A stretch of 64,000 nucleotides of DNA from Candidatus Nitrosotalea okcheonensis (GCF_900177045.1 NZ_LT841358.1:1735559-1799558); one strand, 5' to 3'. Shown: positions 43,103 through 53,297, counted from the stretch's first letter. Notes: a model not told the origin generated them from the sequence alone. Numbers and translations are program-made.

Positions 43103-44855
43103 CCGTTACTGATTTTGCCAAATTTCTTGGATAGTCTGGATCAAAGTCTTTGTCAATTGCAGCATAATATGCGAGAAGTTGTATTGGTACTATTTCTACA
43201 AGTGGATATAATGGCTCGTTGATACTGGGTATGTCTATCCAATGATCATATACATCACTTGGCTTGTCTGAAATTCCTATTATCTTGGCTCCTCTTGCTT
43301 TTATCTCTCTAGCTGATGTTAGCGTATCATTATAGGTGGAATCATTGGGGTTTATGATTAAAACATATGAATTAGAATCCATCAATGCCAAGGGACCGTG
43401 TTTTAATTCTCCTCCTGGAAGTCCCTCTGCATGTATGTATGTGAGTTCCTTTAACTTCAATGATCCTTCAGAAGCAATTGGATAATGCATGCCTCTTCCT
43501 AATACGTAAATATCTGAAACATTCTTCAGTCTCTTTGCAACATCTTTGATTTTAGAATCATTGGAGAGTATCTTCTTGATTGCTTCTGATACTTTTGTAA
43601 GATCTAGTTCCATACAGCCATCACATATTTTATCAATTATTTTATATAATACAACAAGTTGTGATGTGAAACTTTTGGTTGCTGCAACCCCTATTTCTGG
43701 ACCGCAATTGAGTCCCATGGAAATAGATGACTGGTGAACTAATGAGGACGTCATCATGTTTACTATTGATATGATTTTAGACCCTGTTTTTTTTGCAATA
43801 CCTACAGCTTCTAATACATCTGCACTTTCTCCACTCTGTGATATTGCAACTAGAATTGATTTTTCTTCAAACATGTCGGGCGAAAATTGTGCTTCGCTAG
43901 AAATCAATGGATCAATCTTTATCTTTGCATATTTTGAAAAAAGAAACTTTGCAATTAATGCTGCGTTGTAACTTGTCCCACTTCCAGTAATGTATACATT
44001 TCTTGCATGTTTTATTAAATCTGAAGCCAAGTCAATCTCAAGTTTGGTATTATTTCCAGCACTTGATACTGTTAATGGTTGTTCTGAAATCTCTTTCAAC
44101 GTGTAATGAGCATATTGACCCTTGTATACATCAGCAAATTCTTTTGACACTTTGGTTATCTGGTGACGTACTGGATTTGCATCAAAATCAAAGATCTTTA
44201 ATCCTTCTTTGTCAATTATTACAAATTCCTTGTTGTCTGGATAAATTACTTCATCAGTATATTCTACAAATCCAAGTACATCACTTGAAATAAAATATCC
44301 TTCTTTTCCTACTCCTATTATCAATGGTTCATGCAGTCTAGCTGCAGATAATGTACCATCTTGGAAGACTGCAACAAAAGCATAATTTCCTTTTAATTCA
44401 GCTACTGTGTCTACAACAGATTTCTTAATTTCTCTAGTCTTGTCATAGTTATACTGGAGAAGATTTGCAATTACTTCGCTGTCTGTTTGACTTTTAAAAG
44501 TATAACCATGTTTTTGGAGTTCTTTTTTTAATTCTTCATGGTTCTCAATTATTCCATTGTGTACAATAGCTATTTCTCCTGAACTTGATGGATGTGGATG
44601 AGCATTTGTGTCAGTTACCATTCCATGAGTAGCCCACCTAGTATGTCCTATGCCTATTGTTCCAGAAAGCTCGTCTAGTTTTTCTGTTTTGTTTACTTCT
44701 AAAACTTTACCCACACCCTTTCTTACACTGATTTGATGTTCGGAAAAAGTGGCAACTCCTACACTGTCATAACCACGGTATTCCATTCTCTTTAATCCCT
44801 TGACTATTATTGGTGCAGCAGAGCTTAGACCCAGATATCCTATAATTGAACACAT
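43095..44855 (-). CDS. glmS: Glutamine--fructose-6-phosphate aminotransferase
   Basis: 586 residues: N-terminal glutaminase domain with Cys2 (MCSIIGYLG) and RWATHG; two SIS domains with TGSGTSYNAALI, SQSGESADVLEA and the end NLAKSVTV. Makes glucosamine-6-phosphate for surface glycans and N-glycans. Follows the S4 gene on the same strand after 46 bases. Confidence 0.96.
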   Translation of the reverse strand: MCSIIGYLGLSSAAPIIVKGLKRMEYRGYDSVGVATFSEHQISVRKGVGKVLEVNKTEKLDELSGTIGIGHTRWATHGMVTDTNAHPHPSSSGEIAIVHNGIIENHEELKKELQKHGYTFKSQTDSEVIANLLQYNYDKTREIKKSVVDTVAELKGNYAFVAVFQDGTLSAARLHEPLIIGVGKEGYFISSDVLGFVEYTDEVIYPDNKEFVIIDKEGLKIFDFDANPVRHQITKVSKEFADVYKGQYAHYTLKEISEQPLTVSSAGNNTKLEIDLASDLIKHARNVYITGSGTSYNAALIAKFLFSKYAKIKIDPLISSEAQFSPDMFEEKSILVAISQSGESADVLEAVGIAKKTGSKIISIVNMMTSSLVHQSSISMGLNCGPEIGVAATKSFTSQLVVLYKIIDKICDGCMELDLTKVSEAIKKILSNDSKIKDVAKRLKNVSDIYVLGRGMHYPIASEGSLKLKELTYIHAEGLPGGELKHGPLALMDSNSYVLIINPNDSTYNDTLTSAREIKARGAKIIGISDKPSDVYDHWIDIPSINEPLYPLVEIVPIQLLAYYAAIDKDFDPDYPRNLAKSVTVK

Positions 44856-44901
44856 GTTGATATCGTATACATATTATTGATAAATAATGATTGCGTGTGT
44901 G

Positions 44902-45441
44902 TTATTCCGTTGGTTGTTCGGTTTCTACTTTTTGAACAGGCTGTTGTTTTGTCTTGCTAAGATCTAATTCTGGTGATAGGCAAATTTGATCTTCTTCCTC
45001 CACCTTTACCGTATATGAAGGAACAGTAACCACTCTTTCTCCTATCATCACATGACCGTGTACTACTATTTGTCTTGCAAGATATGGACTCTTGATTGAT
45101 TCTTTTTTCTGGATAATTGTCTGTAATCGCCTGGATAAAAAGTCCGTCACCTTTAGATTAAGTACATCATCTAAGGTTGAATTCTCTTTGACTAGTCCAA
45201 CTCTTGCAAGTGATTTCATCAATATTGGTTCTTTCGTACTTCTAACATCCTGAGTTAACGCCAAGAGTGATCTTGCTTGGTTTCTTATTCTTGAAAGTTC
45301 GGTATGTGCTTTCCATAATTCTCTTTTATTTTTGAGTCCAAAAGTACCTAGAACATGTAATTCTTCATTTAGTAAATCATAGTTGAGAGGACGTTTTGGT
45401 TTTCTCCACATTTTGCGTGAATTTTTTGGATGATCTCCCAC
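44902..45441 (-). CDS. rpsD: 30S ribosomal protein S4 (uS4)
   Basis: 179 residues: start KNSRKMWRKPKRPLNYD, S4 RNA-binding domain VTDFLSRRLQTIIQK...ARQIVVHGHVMIG, acidic/charged tail. Assembly-initiating small-subunit protein. Nine bases after S13, the usual archaeal S13-S4 order; S11 is not next to it. Confidence 0.95.
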   Translation of the reverse strand: MGDHPKNSRKMWRKPKRPLNYDLLNEELHVLGTFGLKNKRELWKAHTELSRIRNQARSLLALTQDVRSTKEPILMKSLARVGLVKENSTLDDVLNLKVTDFLSRRLQTIIQKKESIKSPYLARQIVVHGHVMIGERVVTVPSYTVKVEEEDQICLSPELDLSKTKQQPVQKVETEQPTE

Positions 45442-45450
45442 CTGTTACAC

Positions 45451-46074
45451 CTACTTTTTCTTTTCCGCTGCAGCAGGTTTTGCTGCAGGAGCTGCACCTG
45501 CCTTTGGAGCTGCTGCAGGAGCTGCACCTGCCTTTGGAGCTGCTGCAGGAGCTGCACCTGCCTTTGGAGCTGCTGCAGGAGCTGCGCCCTCAGCTGGTGC
45601 ACCAGGTGAACCAGCTGGTAATACCTTGCCACCTTTCTTAACCCCGACCGCACCGCCCTTTCTACCTGTGGTACGTGTACTTTGTCCGCGAACTTTTAAT
45701 CCATATGTATGACGAAATCCTCGCCAGCTATTCATGCCTTTTTCTCGCTCGATATCATTTCTTACGTTAAAGTCAATATCAGAAGTAATAAGATGAAAGT
45801 TATTTCCTGTATCCATATCCTTTTGCCTATTTAGAAACCACGTGGGTATATTGACAGATATTGGATCTCTCATGGCTTTTTCAATTTCTTCTACCTGTGA
45901 TTCTGTAAGAAAACCGACATTACTGTTAGGATTAATCTTTAATACTTCTAAAAGTGATTTTGCAAAATTATAACCAATTCCTTTTACTTGACCAACTCCA
46001 ATGATGGTCTTTTTAGCGCCTGGAATATCCTTACCAGCAATTCTAACTATGTGCCTAAACTCCTGTGAAGACAA
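45451..46074 (-). CDS. rpsM: 30S ribosomal protein S13 (uS13) with alanine-rich C-terminal extension
   Basis: 207 residues. The first 150 are a normal archaeal S13 ([49 protein letters not shown]). The last 57 are a repeat [10 protein letters not shown] in three copies, ending AAEKKK. S13 sits in the 30S head at the subunit interface; the positively charged flexible tail is not part of the standard fold. Confidence 0.95.
   Translation of the reverse strand: MSSQEFRHIVRIAGKDIPGAKKTIIGVGQVKGIGYNFAKSLLEVLKINPNSNVGFLTESQVEEIEKAMRDPISVNIPTWFLNRQKDMDTGNNFHLITSDIDFNVRNDIEREKGMNSWRGFRHTYGLKVRGQSTRTTGRKGGAVGVKKGGKVLPAGSPGAPAEGAAPAAAPKAGAAPAAAPKAGAAPAAAPKAGAAPAAKPAAAEKKK
45481..45586 (-). repeat. 30-bp tandem repeat in the S13 tail
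   Basis: Three exact copies of a 30-base unit beginning TGCTGCAGGAGCTGC (45481, 45511, 45541) and a 16-base partial copy. It encodes the [10 protein letters not shown] repeat. Confidence 0.9.
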
Positions 46075-46435
46075 GTATTAAAAAATCCCCGACATCCCCG
46101 ATAAAAACCATGCTAAATAGGCGCCGTTACATCTCAGGCCGATTTCATGGTTTTGGAATGGGTGGTCATTTTCTTAGATCAAGCACAAGAGAGTTACAAG
46201 TAGATGGAACTAATAATCGAGTTATCAAAAGTAGGTTCTAGGGAAACAGCAACTCTGTACCTGGTTTGGTAATTCTAAAGACAATACAAGTGAAGCGATG
46301 GAGAAAAATGTTGTGTACACCGCCATTAATTCTTCAAGTCAATGCATCAAAGTTACAGTTGGCCGGTTATCAAATGACAACATGCGAGTCCTAGAATAAT
46401 AATACTTTAAATCCAATTTAAAGAGTATTATTGTA
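46075..46435. other. 361-base stretch between S13 and the MoxR-like gene
   Basis: No supported gene. Plus-strand frames around 46203-46260 (MELIIELSKVGSRETATLYL) and 46255-46400 (NVVYTAINSSSQCIKVTVGRL) look protein-like but are split between frames, so this may be a decayed small gene. A TATA-like element for S13 lies near 46100 on the minus strand. Confidence 0.35.
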
Positions 46436-48070
46436 ATGTCTCCGGAATTTACAAATTTTGTTAGTAGAAGTTATGATTCTGAACCAAAGTATACTGAAAT
46501 CATGGCCGGTGTTCCTGAAGACTATGAACAAATCAAAACACTACGGGATCTTCTAGAAATTAATTATAAAGTAATTGGTGCAAAGGAACAACTTCGTAGA
46601 AATTTAATCTCAAAGATCAAATCCGGGAGTGTAAAATATCCTGGAATAGTAGGTTTTGATAATGACGTCATCCCCGCTTTAGATCGTGCAATATTGTCAT
46701 GTCATGATATGATTCTAGTTGGCCAGATAGGACAAGCAAAAACTAGGATAGCTCAAACAATTGCAAACACATTGCTTTCTCCAATGCCTGTAATCCAAGG
46801 AAGTGTGACAAATGATTGTCCCATGGATCTTCCACCAGACGATTTGATATTTTTATTGGAGGACAAAGACAATCCCACATCTGTTCCAAAATTCCACATA
46901 AATGGTGAAAGCATGGAAAAAATTCGTAATAACAAACTTGACACTTCTATTGAATGGATTGATGGTAAAAACAGATTCAAGTATGTGCTGGCAACTCCTG
47001 ATATTTCTGTAAAAGATCTAGTTGGACAGATAGATGCAATCAAGATAACTAAAAATGGTAAAGAACTTTATGAAATTGAATCTTATTCTCCAGGCCAACT
47101 CATGCAGGCAAAACATGGATTATTTTGTATTGATGAATTGCCAGTTCTTGATACTAGAAAACAGGTAGCACTTTTGTCTGTCTTACAAGAAGGACGATTC
47201 ACAACTGGCGCGTATCCTGTTATATTTGAACCAAAAACAGTATTCATCGCTACTGCAAATCCTATAGATTATACACACTCTGGAAAAATAATCGAGCCTC
47301 TTTATGATAGACTGAAAAGTCATATTCAAACACATTATCCAAAATCAATCTCAGAAGAGATGTTAATTATAATACAGGAAGCAAAAATACCTCATTCGTT
47401 TATTCCTGTATTCATACTGAAGATCCTGACAAGAATTGTTCAAGCAGCGCGTTCCAGTAATGAGATAAACCAAGACAAGGGTGTGAGTGTACGAATGGGA
47501 ATACATAGTTTGGAACTACTTGTGGGAGAGGCAGAAAGAACTAGATCCATATCTCATAATGTTTTGGCATTACCCAGACCATCTGATATATTCTCAATTG
47601 AACAATCTATAAAGTTTGAACTTGTTGAACTAGATGATACTGCTATAAATCGTTCCAAAGTTCTGCATAGTCTAATATCTGATTCTATAAGAGATACCTC
47701 GCTAGAATATCTAAAAGAAGTAGGTCCAAGTATTTTTGATTCAATAAAAAATGAATTTCTGAATAAATCATTTCAAGTGTCTCAAACAATTCTTGGCTCA
47801 AGTGATCTACAAACATCTTATGATAATCAATTAAAGACTTTTCCAGCCCTTTCAAATTTAGTTGCCAGTATATATTCAAAGGTTATTTCCGATCAGGAAA
47901 TATTTGTAAAAGAAACTGCACAGTATGAAATTTCTAACGATGCTCTAATAGTTTCAGATAATGCACAAAATGAACTTAAGGCAAGTGTAACCGAATTGGT
48001 ACTTGATGGTCTGTGCTGGGTTGAGCCAAAAATTCTGGACAAAAAAGAAGGTATGTACATTGCAAACTAG
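46436..48070 (+). CDS. MoxR/Mg-chelatase-like AAA+ ATPase
   Basis: 544 residues. P-loop variant LVGQIGQAKTRIAQ (Ala before the Lys, seen in chelatase-like relatives), a long insertion (about 130-210), Walker B LFCIDELP and sensor ATANPIDYTHSGKI with arginine-finger region PLYDRLKSH. Such ATPases pair with VWA proteins to remodel or insert metal into target proteins. The VWA partner is encoded next and overlaps by 11 bases. Confidence 0.88.
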   Translation: MSPEFTNFVSRSYDSEPKYTEIMAGVPEDYEQIKTLRDLLEINYKVIGAKEQLRRNLISKIKSGSVKYPGIVGFDNDVIPALDRAILSCHDMILVGQIGQAKTRIAQTIANTLLSPMPVIQGSVTNDCPMDLPPDDLIFLLEDKDNPTSVPKFHINGESMEKIRNNKLDTSIEWIDGKNRFKYVLATPDISVKDLVGQIDAIKITKNGKELYEIESYSPGQLMQAKHGLFCIDELPVLDTRKQVALLSVLQEGRFTTGAYPVIFEPKTVFIATANPIDYTHSGKIIEPLYDRLKSHIQTHYPKSISEEMLIIIQEAKIPHSFIPVFILKILTRIVQAARSSNEINQDKGVSVRMGIHSLELLVGEAERTRSISHNVLALPRPSDIFSIEQSIKFELVELDDTAINRSKVLHSLISDSIRDTSLEYLKEVGPSIFDSIKNEFLNKSFQVSQTILGSSDLQTSYDNQLKTFPALSNLVASIYSKVISDQEIFVKETAQYEISNDALIVSDNAQNELKASVTELVLDGLCWVEPKILDKKEGMYIAN

Positions 48071-49394
48071 TACTACAAAATTTGTCTATGTCTCAAGCGA
48101 AAATCACAAACCTGCAAGTCCTACAACAGAAATATCTGATGAAAAACTCAAACAAGCTCTTAAAACCCTGGCAACACAAGCCTTGAAGGAAAAAACACCA
48201 TCGATGAAAGATCTAGAAAATACACTGGATAGTGTGATGTCTAACACTTTTTCCAAAAATCAATTCAACAGTGAACAAGAAACAACAGCATATGGAAACA
48301 GTGAATCCGTGACAAAACACTTGCAAAAACTTGGATATCTTAAAGATGATAAGAAATGGTTAACAAAAAAAGCGTTTTTTGAAATTGGCCAAAAAATGCT
48401 CGGAGATATAATAAAAACAATCAACGAAGGAAATTCAGGTTTCCACGAAACCAAGAACATGGGATCAAGTGATGTAATGCTTGATACTACTAGAAAATTC
48501 GAAGTGGGTGATGATATTAGACATCTGAACGTACCAGTCACAATATTAAATTTAATTCAAAGAAAAAAAAATAAAAATGAACCAATTCAATTCCCACTTG
48601 AAATAAAACTTGACGATTTTGAAAAATTTGAAACAAAAGAGGAAGTAAAAGTTGCAGTAGTTTACTGCATAGATCTCAGCTCTACGATGAAATATTCTCT
48701 AAGTTCTGGAGAGGGAACTAGGATAGAGGCTGCAAAAAAGGCTCTCTGGGCATTATTTGTATTAAATAAAAAATTCTTTCCAAATGACTCTGTTTACATT
48801 GTAGGTTTTGGTTCGCTTGCTGCACAAATCAACCCTTCTGATATACCATATCTGAAAACATATGATGCAAATGATAATTTTCTTCATTATACAAATTATC
48901 AAGCCGCATTAAGACTTGCATTAAAAATTCTAAAGAAAGATGGATCGCAAAATAAAAGAATTGTTATGATAACTGATGGTCAACCAAGCGCATGTTTTGT
49001 AGATAATGAATCTCAAAAAAATTCCATATTGGCAAATAAACCATATTCGCATTTTTACAGGCCTGATGAACCAACTCTTTCTAAAATAAAAAATGAGCGA
49101 GATCTGAGGCTGGATATCATTGATGAATCGGTATACCTGTGTTACAGATACAGGCAAGTTGATCCTGTTGTGGAAGCAAAGACTTTGCAGGAAGCAAAAC
49201 AATGTAGAAAAGAAGGCATTGAAATTGATACAATCATGGTAAGCGAAGAGTCGGAATTGTTGAGCTATGTTCAAAGTCTTGAAAAACATTTGAAGGGGAG
49301 GGCATACTACATAAATCCAGAAAAAATCGATAGAGTTCTGGTAAGTGATTTTATATCTAACAGAAAAAAAATATTACATTCTAGGAACAGTTGA
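48060..49394 (+). CDS. VWA-domain protein, MoxR partner
   Basis: About 444 residues from TTG 48060, which has GAAGG 8 bases upstream; an earlier TTG at 48003 would overlap the ATPase gene by 68 bases. The N-terminal 200 residues are helical. A von Willebrand A domain follows with MIDAS motif CIDLSSTMKYS and later ITDGQPSA. The C terminus reads IDTIMVSEESELLSYVQSL. Works with the ATPase as an adaptor to a substrate protein. Confidence 0.88.
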   Translation: MQTSTTKFVYVSSENHKPASPTTEISDEKLKQALKTLATQALKEKTPSMKDLENTLDSVMSNTFSKNQFNSEQETTAYGNSESVTKHLQKLGYLKDDKKWLTKKAFFEIGQKMLGDIIKTINEGNSGFHETKNMGSSDVMLDTTRKFEVGDDIRHLNVPVTILNLIQRKKNKNEPIQFPLEIKLDDFEKFETKEEVKVAVVYCIDLSSTMKYSLSSGEGTRIEAAKKALWALFVLNKKFFPNDSVYIVGFGSLAAQINPSDIPYLKTYDANDNFLHYTNYQAALRLALKILKKDGSQNKRIVMITDGQPSACFVDNESQKNSILANKPYSHFYRPDEPTLSKIKNERDLRLDIIDESVYLCYRYRQVDPVVEAKTLQEAKQCRKEGIEIDTIMVSEESELLSYVQSLEKHLKGRAYYINPEKIDRVLVSDFISNRKKILHSRNS

Positions 49395-49399
49395 TAGAC

Positions 49400-49711
49400 A
49401 TGAATGAAAGCTTTGACAAGCAAAAAATGATGGAAACACTAGTTGATCCAGAAGTGTCATCTATTCTTACAGAGCTTGAGGGTGGAGAAAAAGACTCTGC
49501 ATATCTTACAGATAAACTACAACTTTCTCCAGGTCAGATAAAAGATCTTCTTTCATATGTGATAGAACACAAGTTTGTTGTGATAAATCAAAATGATGGC
49601 AAGGAAATTTTCAAAGTTGATCTTAACAAACTAAATAAAATTATGGAAAACGATGATAATTTTAAAAGTGTAGTTGATGGATTGACTGAACTAGATCAAT
49701 TTCTCAATTAA
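49400..49711 (+). CDS. Small winged-helix-like protein of the MoxR-VWA operon
   Basis: About 103 residues; PEVSSILTELEGGEKDSAYLTDKLQLSPGQIKDLLSYVIEHKFVVI has a winged-helix layout, followed by an acidic C terminus. ATG 49400 is preferred; TTG 49391 overlaps the VWA stop and has AGGA 8 bases before it, so it is possible. Third gene of a tight operon; could be its regulator or an adaptor. Confidence 0.72.
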   Translation: MNESFDKQKMMETLVDPEVSSILTELEGGEKDSAYLTDKLQLSPGQIKDLLSYVIEHKFVVINQNDGKEIFKVDLNKLNKIMENDDNFKSVVDGLTELDQFLN

Positions 49712-50208
49712 GACCTTGCCCGATTCCTAATGAGATACATCATGCCGACGGCAAGCCCGCTGAGACCTATTATGAGTGCTATGAATCCTGAAATGTCTGC
49801 CAATTCTATATCATGTGGATAGTATCCGATAATTCCGAGAACCTGTATATCGCCTTGTCCGTGATTTTCTATCTGTAATGTATAATTTCCTGATGTCGAA
49901 ATCTTGAATGTTTCCTGAATTGGGCTTTTTGTTATGGATTTTGTTATTATCGGCGTGCCGGTAGGATCAATTATTGTTGCCTTGACATTGTCATCATTTT
50001 TAAAATCTGTTATTTGAATAGAGTACACTCCTTTCTGGTTGTTATCTGGATTCATTTCCTTTGTAACAATCATCTGTGTTCCAATACCTATAGTATTTTG
50101 TTGGTTTGAAAGATTTTCTGAAGTTATCTGTGATTGATATGCTGTTATTGCAATACCGAGCAATACCAGTATTCCACTTACTATTAGAATTGGTTTGGGT
50201 TTTATCAC
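49708..50208 (-). CDS. Membrane protein with extracytoplasmic GOLD-like domain
   Basis: 166 residues: N-terminal transmembrane helix, about 95 residues of beta-rich sequence (GVYSIQITDFKNDDNVKATIIDPTGTPI...GNYTLQIENHGQ) resembling emp24/GOLD or jelly-roll folds, then a C-terminal helix (FIALIIGLSGLAVGMMYLI) with basic end RNRARS. Both ends inside, domain outside. Function unknown. Overlaps the converging HTH gene by 4 bases. Confidence 0.75.
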   Translation of the reverse strand: MIKPKPILIVSGILVLLGIAITAYQSQITSENLSNQQNTIGIGTQMIVTKEMNPDNNQKGVYSIQITDFKNDDNVKATIIDPTGTPIITKSITKSPIQETFKISTSGNYTLQIENHGQGDIQVLGIIGYYPHDIELADISGFIALIIGLSGLAVGMMYLIRNRARS

Positions 50209-50255
50209 ACCACAATTTCATCTCTTGCCCTAGTTAAAACCTGTGTACAGATGAT

Positions 50256-53200
50256 ATGCCAACAAAATTCAGTATGAATTATTCGATAACGTTATCTTGT
50301 ACATCTTCTCATATTAGAAAGTTGCATAAAACTCTGGTGATTCTTCTGGTTTTTTCAATGATTGTTTTACCATCATCTTCACCTGGCGTAAAAGCCTATT
50401 CTGATCATCCTAATCTTTTTGTCTCTTCAGAAAATAGTATTTTCGGTAATCATATTTCTGGACCTATGATAACAGAAGTTGTTGTACGGGAAGATAATAC
50501 TCAGCTAGATCAAGCAATAGGTCAGCCAAATGTTTCAATAAATGGTAAACACCTGTTGATGGCACAAGGCTCGGATGGTAATTGGTATGCATTTTTTGCT
50601 AATACTGATAGTGCAAAACAAGCTGACCAAGCAGCATTATCTGGTTCTTCTGGACAAAGTATTGATTTCGGAGTTTTTTGTTCAAGCTCTACAACTTCTT
50701 CTGTTTTGGGAGTAGATGTGTCTCAGACTGATGGGGTGGCAATTCCAGATTCTGCAGGATTGTCCGGAACTACTCAAGGGACAGCAGGTTTTAATTCGTG
50801 TAGTGGTACGCCGACAACTCCATCAAGCCAAAATAATGTTATACGAAACCCACCCTCTCTGAATTCCAACCCCAAAGTCCCATCAGGCCAAATAGGAATA
50901 AATCAAAATGTATGGCCCATGATCCAACTCTTCACGCTTAGTAATAATGTGCACATAGAATATGATAGATCTACAGGCACGCAAAGTGTTGATCTTGATT
51001 ATTCTGACATTCCAAATATATCAATAAGCCTTGATAGAACTCAATATCCATCAGGCTCTGATGTATTTGCAACCATTGATGATGCTGAATTAGGTATAGA
51101 TCCTACCTCTCAAGATTCTTGGACTTTTAATGTTGGATCTACCCCTGCAACATTTTATCAAGCCTTTGCAGAGTCAGGTAAAAGTGCAAGCGGTTCAGGT
51201 CTAGTGAATCTGATACCTTACTTGAGTAGTCTTGGGTTCAAAGACAATGGAAAATTGAGTATGGATACATCAGATGTTGTTAACTTGAAAACTAACTCTG
51301 TTCAGACTAGCACATCACTTAGTGGTGGATATAACAAGTTAGTAACTTTTGTAGAAACAGGGCCGCATACTGGAATTTTTGAGAGCTCCATTGCTGGCGT
51401 ATCAACCATAGGGATACTATCAAATGCTCCTAGGTCTCACGCTGGTTCAATTACTTATAATCTTCAGAGCACTTCTATTGTTTCTGGTACTACTGCTGCA
51501 AGTCTTAATGTTGGTAGTGGCCAAAGTCAATTTGGTCCTGGTCAAAAAGAAACAATCACTCTAGTGGATAATGATCAAAATATCAATTCCAATCTGATTG
51601 ATCAACTAGATGTTTTTAGATCTTCTGCAAAAATCCCTACCTTGAAGATTGGAAATCCAATAACACTGAGTAGTTCTTCTGGTGTTACATTCTATAATAG
51701 TACAAAGTCAATCAGTGTACCGTCTACTGTATTTGATGCCAACTCATTACGATTGATAATTGATACCCGATCTCAATCAATGCCAAATTTTCAGAAAATT
51801 ACACTAAATCTTGGCATTTCTGCTCAATCTCTCAAAGATCTATTCATAGATACCAGTCAACCGAATTCAAATGGAACCAATTGGGTTAATTATGATCTCA
51901 GATCTTTTCAACAGCAACTTGGAATAACTTCATTTTCCAGTACCAGTATGACTCTGTATTTTGGATCTGTTGGTTCTTCGCCAGTAACAATTGTCACTCC
52001 TGGAGAAATTGTGTCCGGTAATGGCTTACTGCAGATAAGCAATAGTGCCATATCTTCAATCAACTCCATGTCGTCAAGTCTACCTGTATTCCTAGAGATT
52101 AACTTCAATACTTCTGGCAAAATCTCAAACCCACGTGACACCCAACCAATAGTGTTTGATCTTTTCTCTTTTGGAATTCATAACAACCAACAGGTAAACA
52201 ATGCCATATATCGAGCCGAACTGCAAGAAACATCTCCCAATTCCGGTATATTTTCAGGAACAATTGAATATGCAGTAATAAACCAACTAAACCAGTTTGA
52301 TCCTGCTCTAATCAAAGGCCTCAAAACTTTTGGCAGTAATATCAAATTTCTTATAAACACTGAACTTACAGATGCTAACGCAATCCATTTTTCCATCTTG
52401 GGCGCACAAAGTGGAACATCAACAACAGTTACCTCACAACATAATCTTCCAACAAGTACTGGTACAGTAACACTTGACTCATCAAATTATAGAATTGGTT
52501 CGGATGTCACAATAACGGTAACTGATCCAGATTTGGTTACTGATTCTAATACTATCATAAGCTACCCAAGTGTAAATGATCCCGGCTCCCAGGCAGATGA
52601 TACTGTAGGAGATAATAATGGAAACATACTCTTAGAAGTTTGGATTAAGGGATTTAGATTCCAGCATTGTACTATAAACGGAGTGTCATATGGAGGACTT
52701 GCTGCCACTGGTTTTACTTTGACTGAAACTGGTCCAGGTACCGGTATATTCAAAGGAGTTTTTAAAATGCCTTCTTGGATATGCAGTGAGGACAAGACAG
52801 CCTTGATATCTCCTGTGGGAGGTAATGTTCAGGCATGGTATCATGACTTTCGAGATGCATATGGTAGATCTGTAATAGTGGGATCTACAGTGGCAGTTCC
52901 TGCTAAAACTCAACCTACAATTACAAATCAACCTGTGCCCAAGATCACAATGCCAATGATTTCAACATCTACACAAATTAGTGATCAATCTGGAAGACCA
53001 TTACTGCAAAGTCCACATGTTGGGCAAACAATAAACTTCAAAAGTATGCTTTCAAACATATATCAAAATTCTCAAGAAATTTCATACATCGTTCAAATAA
53101 AAGATAGTAGTGGCAAAGTAGTTTTTCTCAAATGGTCTCAAAATAATCTTGTAAACCTGTCTACTACAAATGAAGAAATTAGCTGGGTACCAACACTCCC

Positions 53201-53297
53201 CGGAATCTATTCTGCTGAAATTTATGTGTGGAATGGAATGAACTCTCTAGTACCACTTGTTGATCAAAATCAATATAAACTTCAAGTTCTGCCCTAA
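50256..53297 (+). CDS. Large S-layer-like surface protein
   Basis: 1013 residues: signal peptide (KTLVILLVFSMIVLPSSSPGVKAYS), then a long chain of beta-sandwich-like units. A motif ETGPHTGIFESSI / ETSPNSGIFSGTI / ETGPGTGIFKGVF recurs with about 260-320 residues between copies, and each is preceded by LD(S/R)xxYxxGSDVxxTxxDxD. The same T-G-I-F pattern occurs in thaumarchaeal S-layer proteins. No PEFG-CTERM or C-terminal helix was seen, so how it is anchored is unclear. Many Asn-x-Ser/Thr sites. Confidence 0.78.
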   Translation: MPTKFSMNYSITLSCTSSHIRKLHKTLVILLVFSMIVLPSSSPGVKAYSDHPNLFVSSENSIFGNHISGPMITEVVVREDNTQLDQAIGQPNVSINGKHLLMAQGSDGNWYAFFANTDSAKQADQAALSGSSGQSIDFGVFCSSSTTSSVLGVDVSQTDGVAIPDSAGLSGTTQGTAGFNSCSGTPTTPSSQNNVIRNPPSLNSNPKVPSGQIGINQNVWPMIQLFTLSNNVHIEYDRSTGTQSVDLDYSDIPNISISLDRTQYPSGSDVFATIDDAELGIDPTSQDSWTFNVGSTPATFYQAFAESGKSASGSGLVNLIPYLSSLGFKDNGKLSMDTSDVVNLKTNSVQTSTSLSGGYNKLVTFVETGPHTGIFESSIAGVSTIGILSNAPRSHAGSITYNLQSTSIVSGTTAASLNVGSGQSQFGPGQKETITLVDNDQNINSNLIDQLDVFRSSAKIPTLKIGNPITLSSSSGVTFYNSTKSISVPSTVFDANSLRLIIDTRSQSMPNFQKITLNLGISAQSLKDLFIDTSQPNSNGTNWVNYDLRSFQQQLGITSFSSTSMTLYFGSVGSSPVTIVTPGEIVSGNGLLQISNSAISSINSMSSSLPVFLEINFNTSGKISNPRDTQPIVFDLFSFGIHNNQQVNNAIYRAELQETSPNSGIFSGTIEYAVINQLNQFDPALIKGLKTFGSNIKFLINTELTDANAIHFSILGAQSGTSTTVTSQHNLPTSTGTVTLDSSNYRIGSDVTITVTDPDLVTDSNTIISYPSVNDPGSQADDTVGDNNGNILLEVWIKGFRFQHCTINGVSYGGLAATGFTLTETGPGTGIFKGVFKMPSWICSEDKTALISPVGGNVQAWYHDFRDAYGRSVIVGSTVAVPAKTQPTITNQPVPKITMPMISTSTQISDQSGRPLLQSPHVGQTINFKSMLSNIYQNSQEISYIVQIKDSSGKVVFLKWSQNNLVNLSTTNEEISWVPTLPGIYSAEIYVWNGMNSLVPLVDQNQYKLQVLP

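Noticed and set aside
45481-45586. CRISPR-like regular repeats
   Set aside because: The repeats are contiguous, without spacers, and code for the S13 tail. No CRISPR array or Cas gene was seen anywhere in the window.
45369-45653. Leucine/glutamine-rich frame over the S13 tail
   Set aside because: A shadow of the 30-base repeat in another frame; repetitive DNA keeps all frames open.
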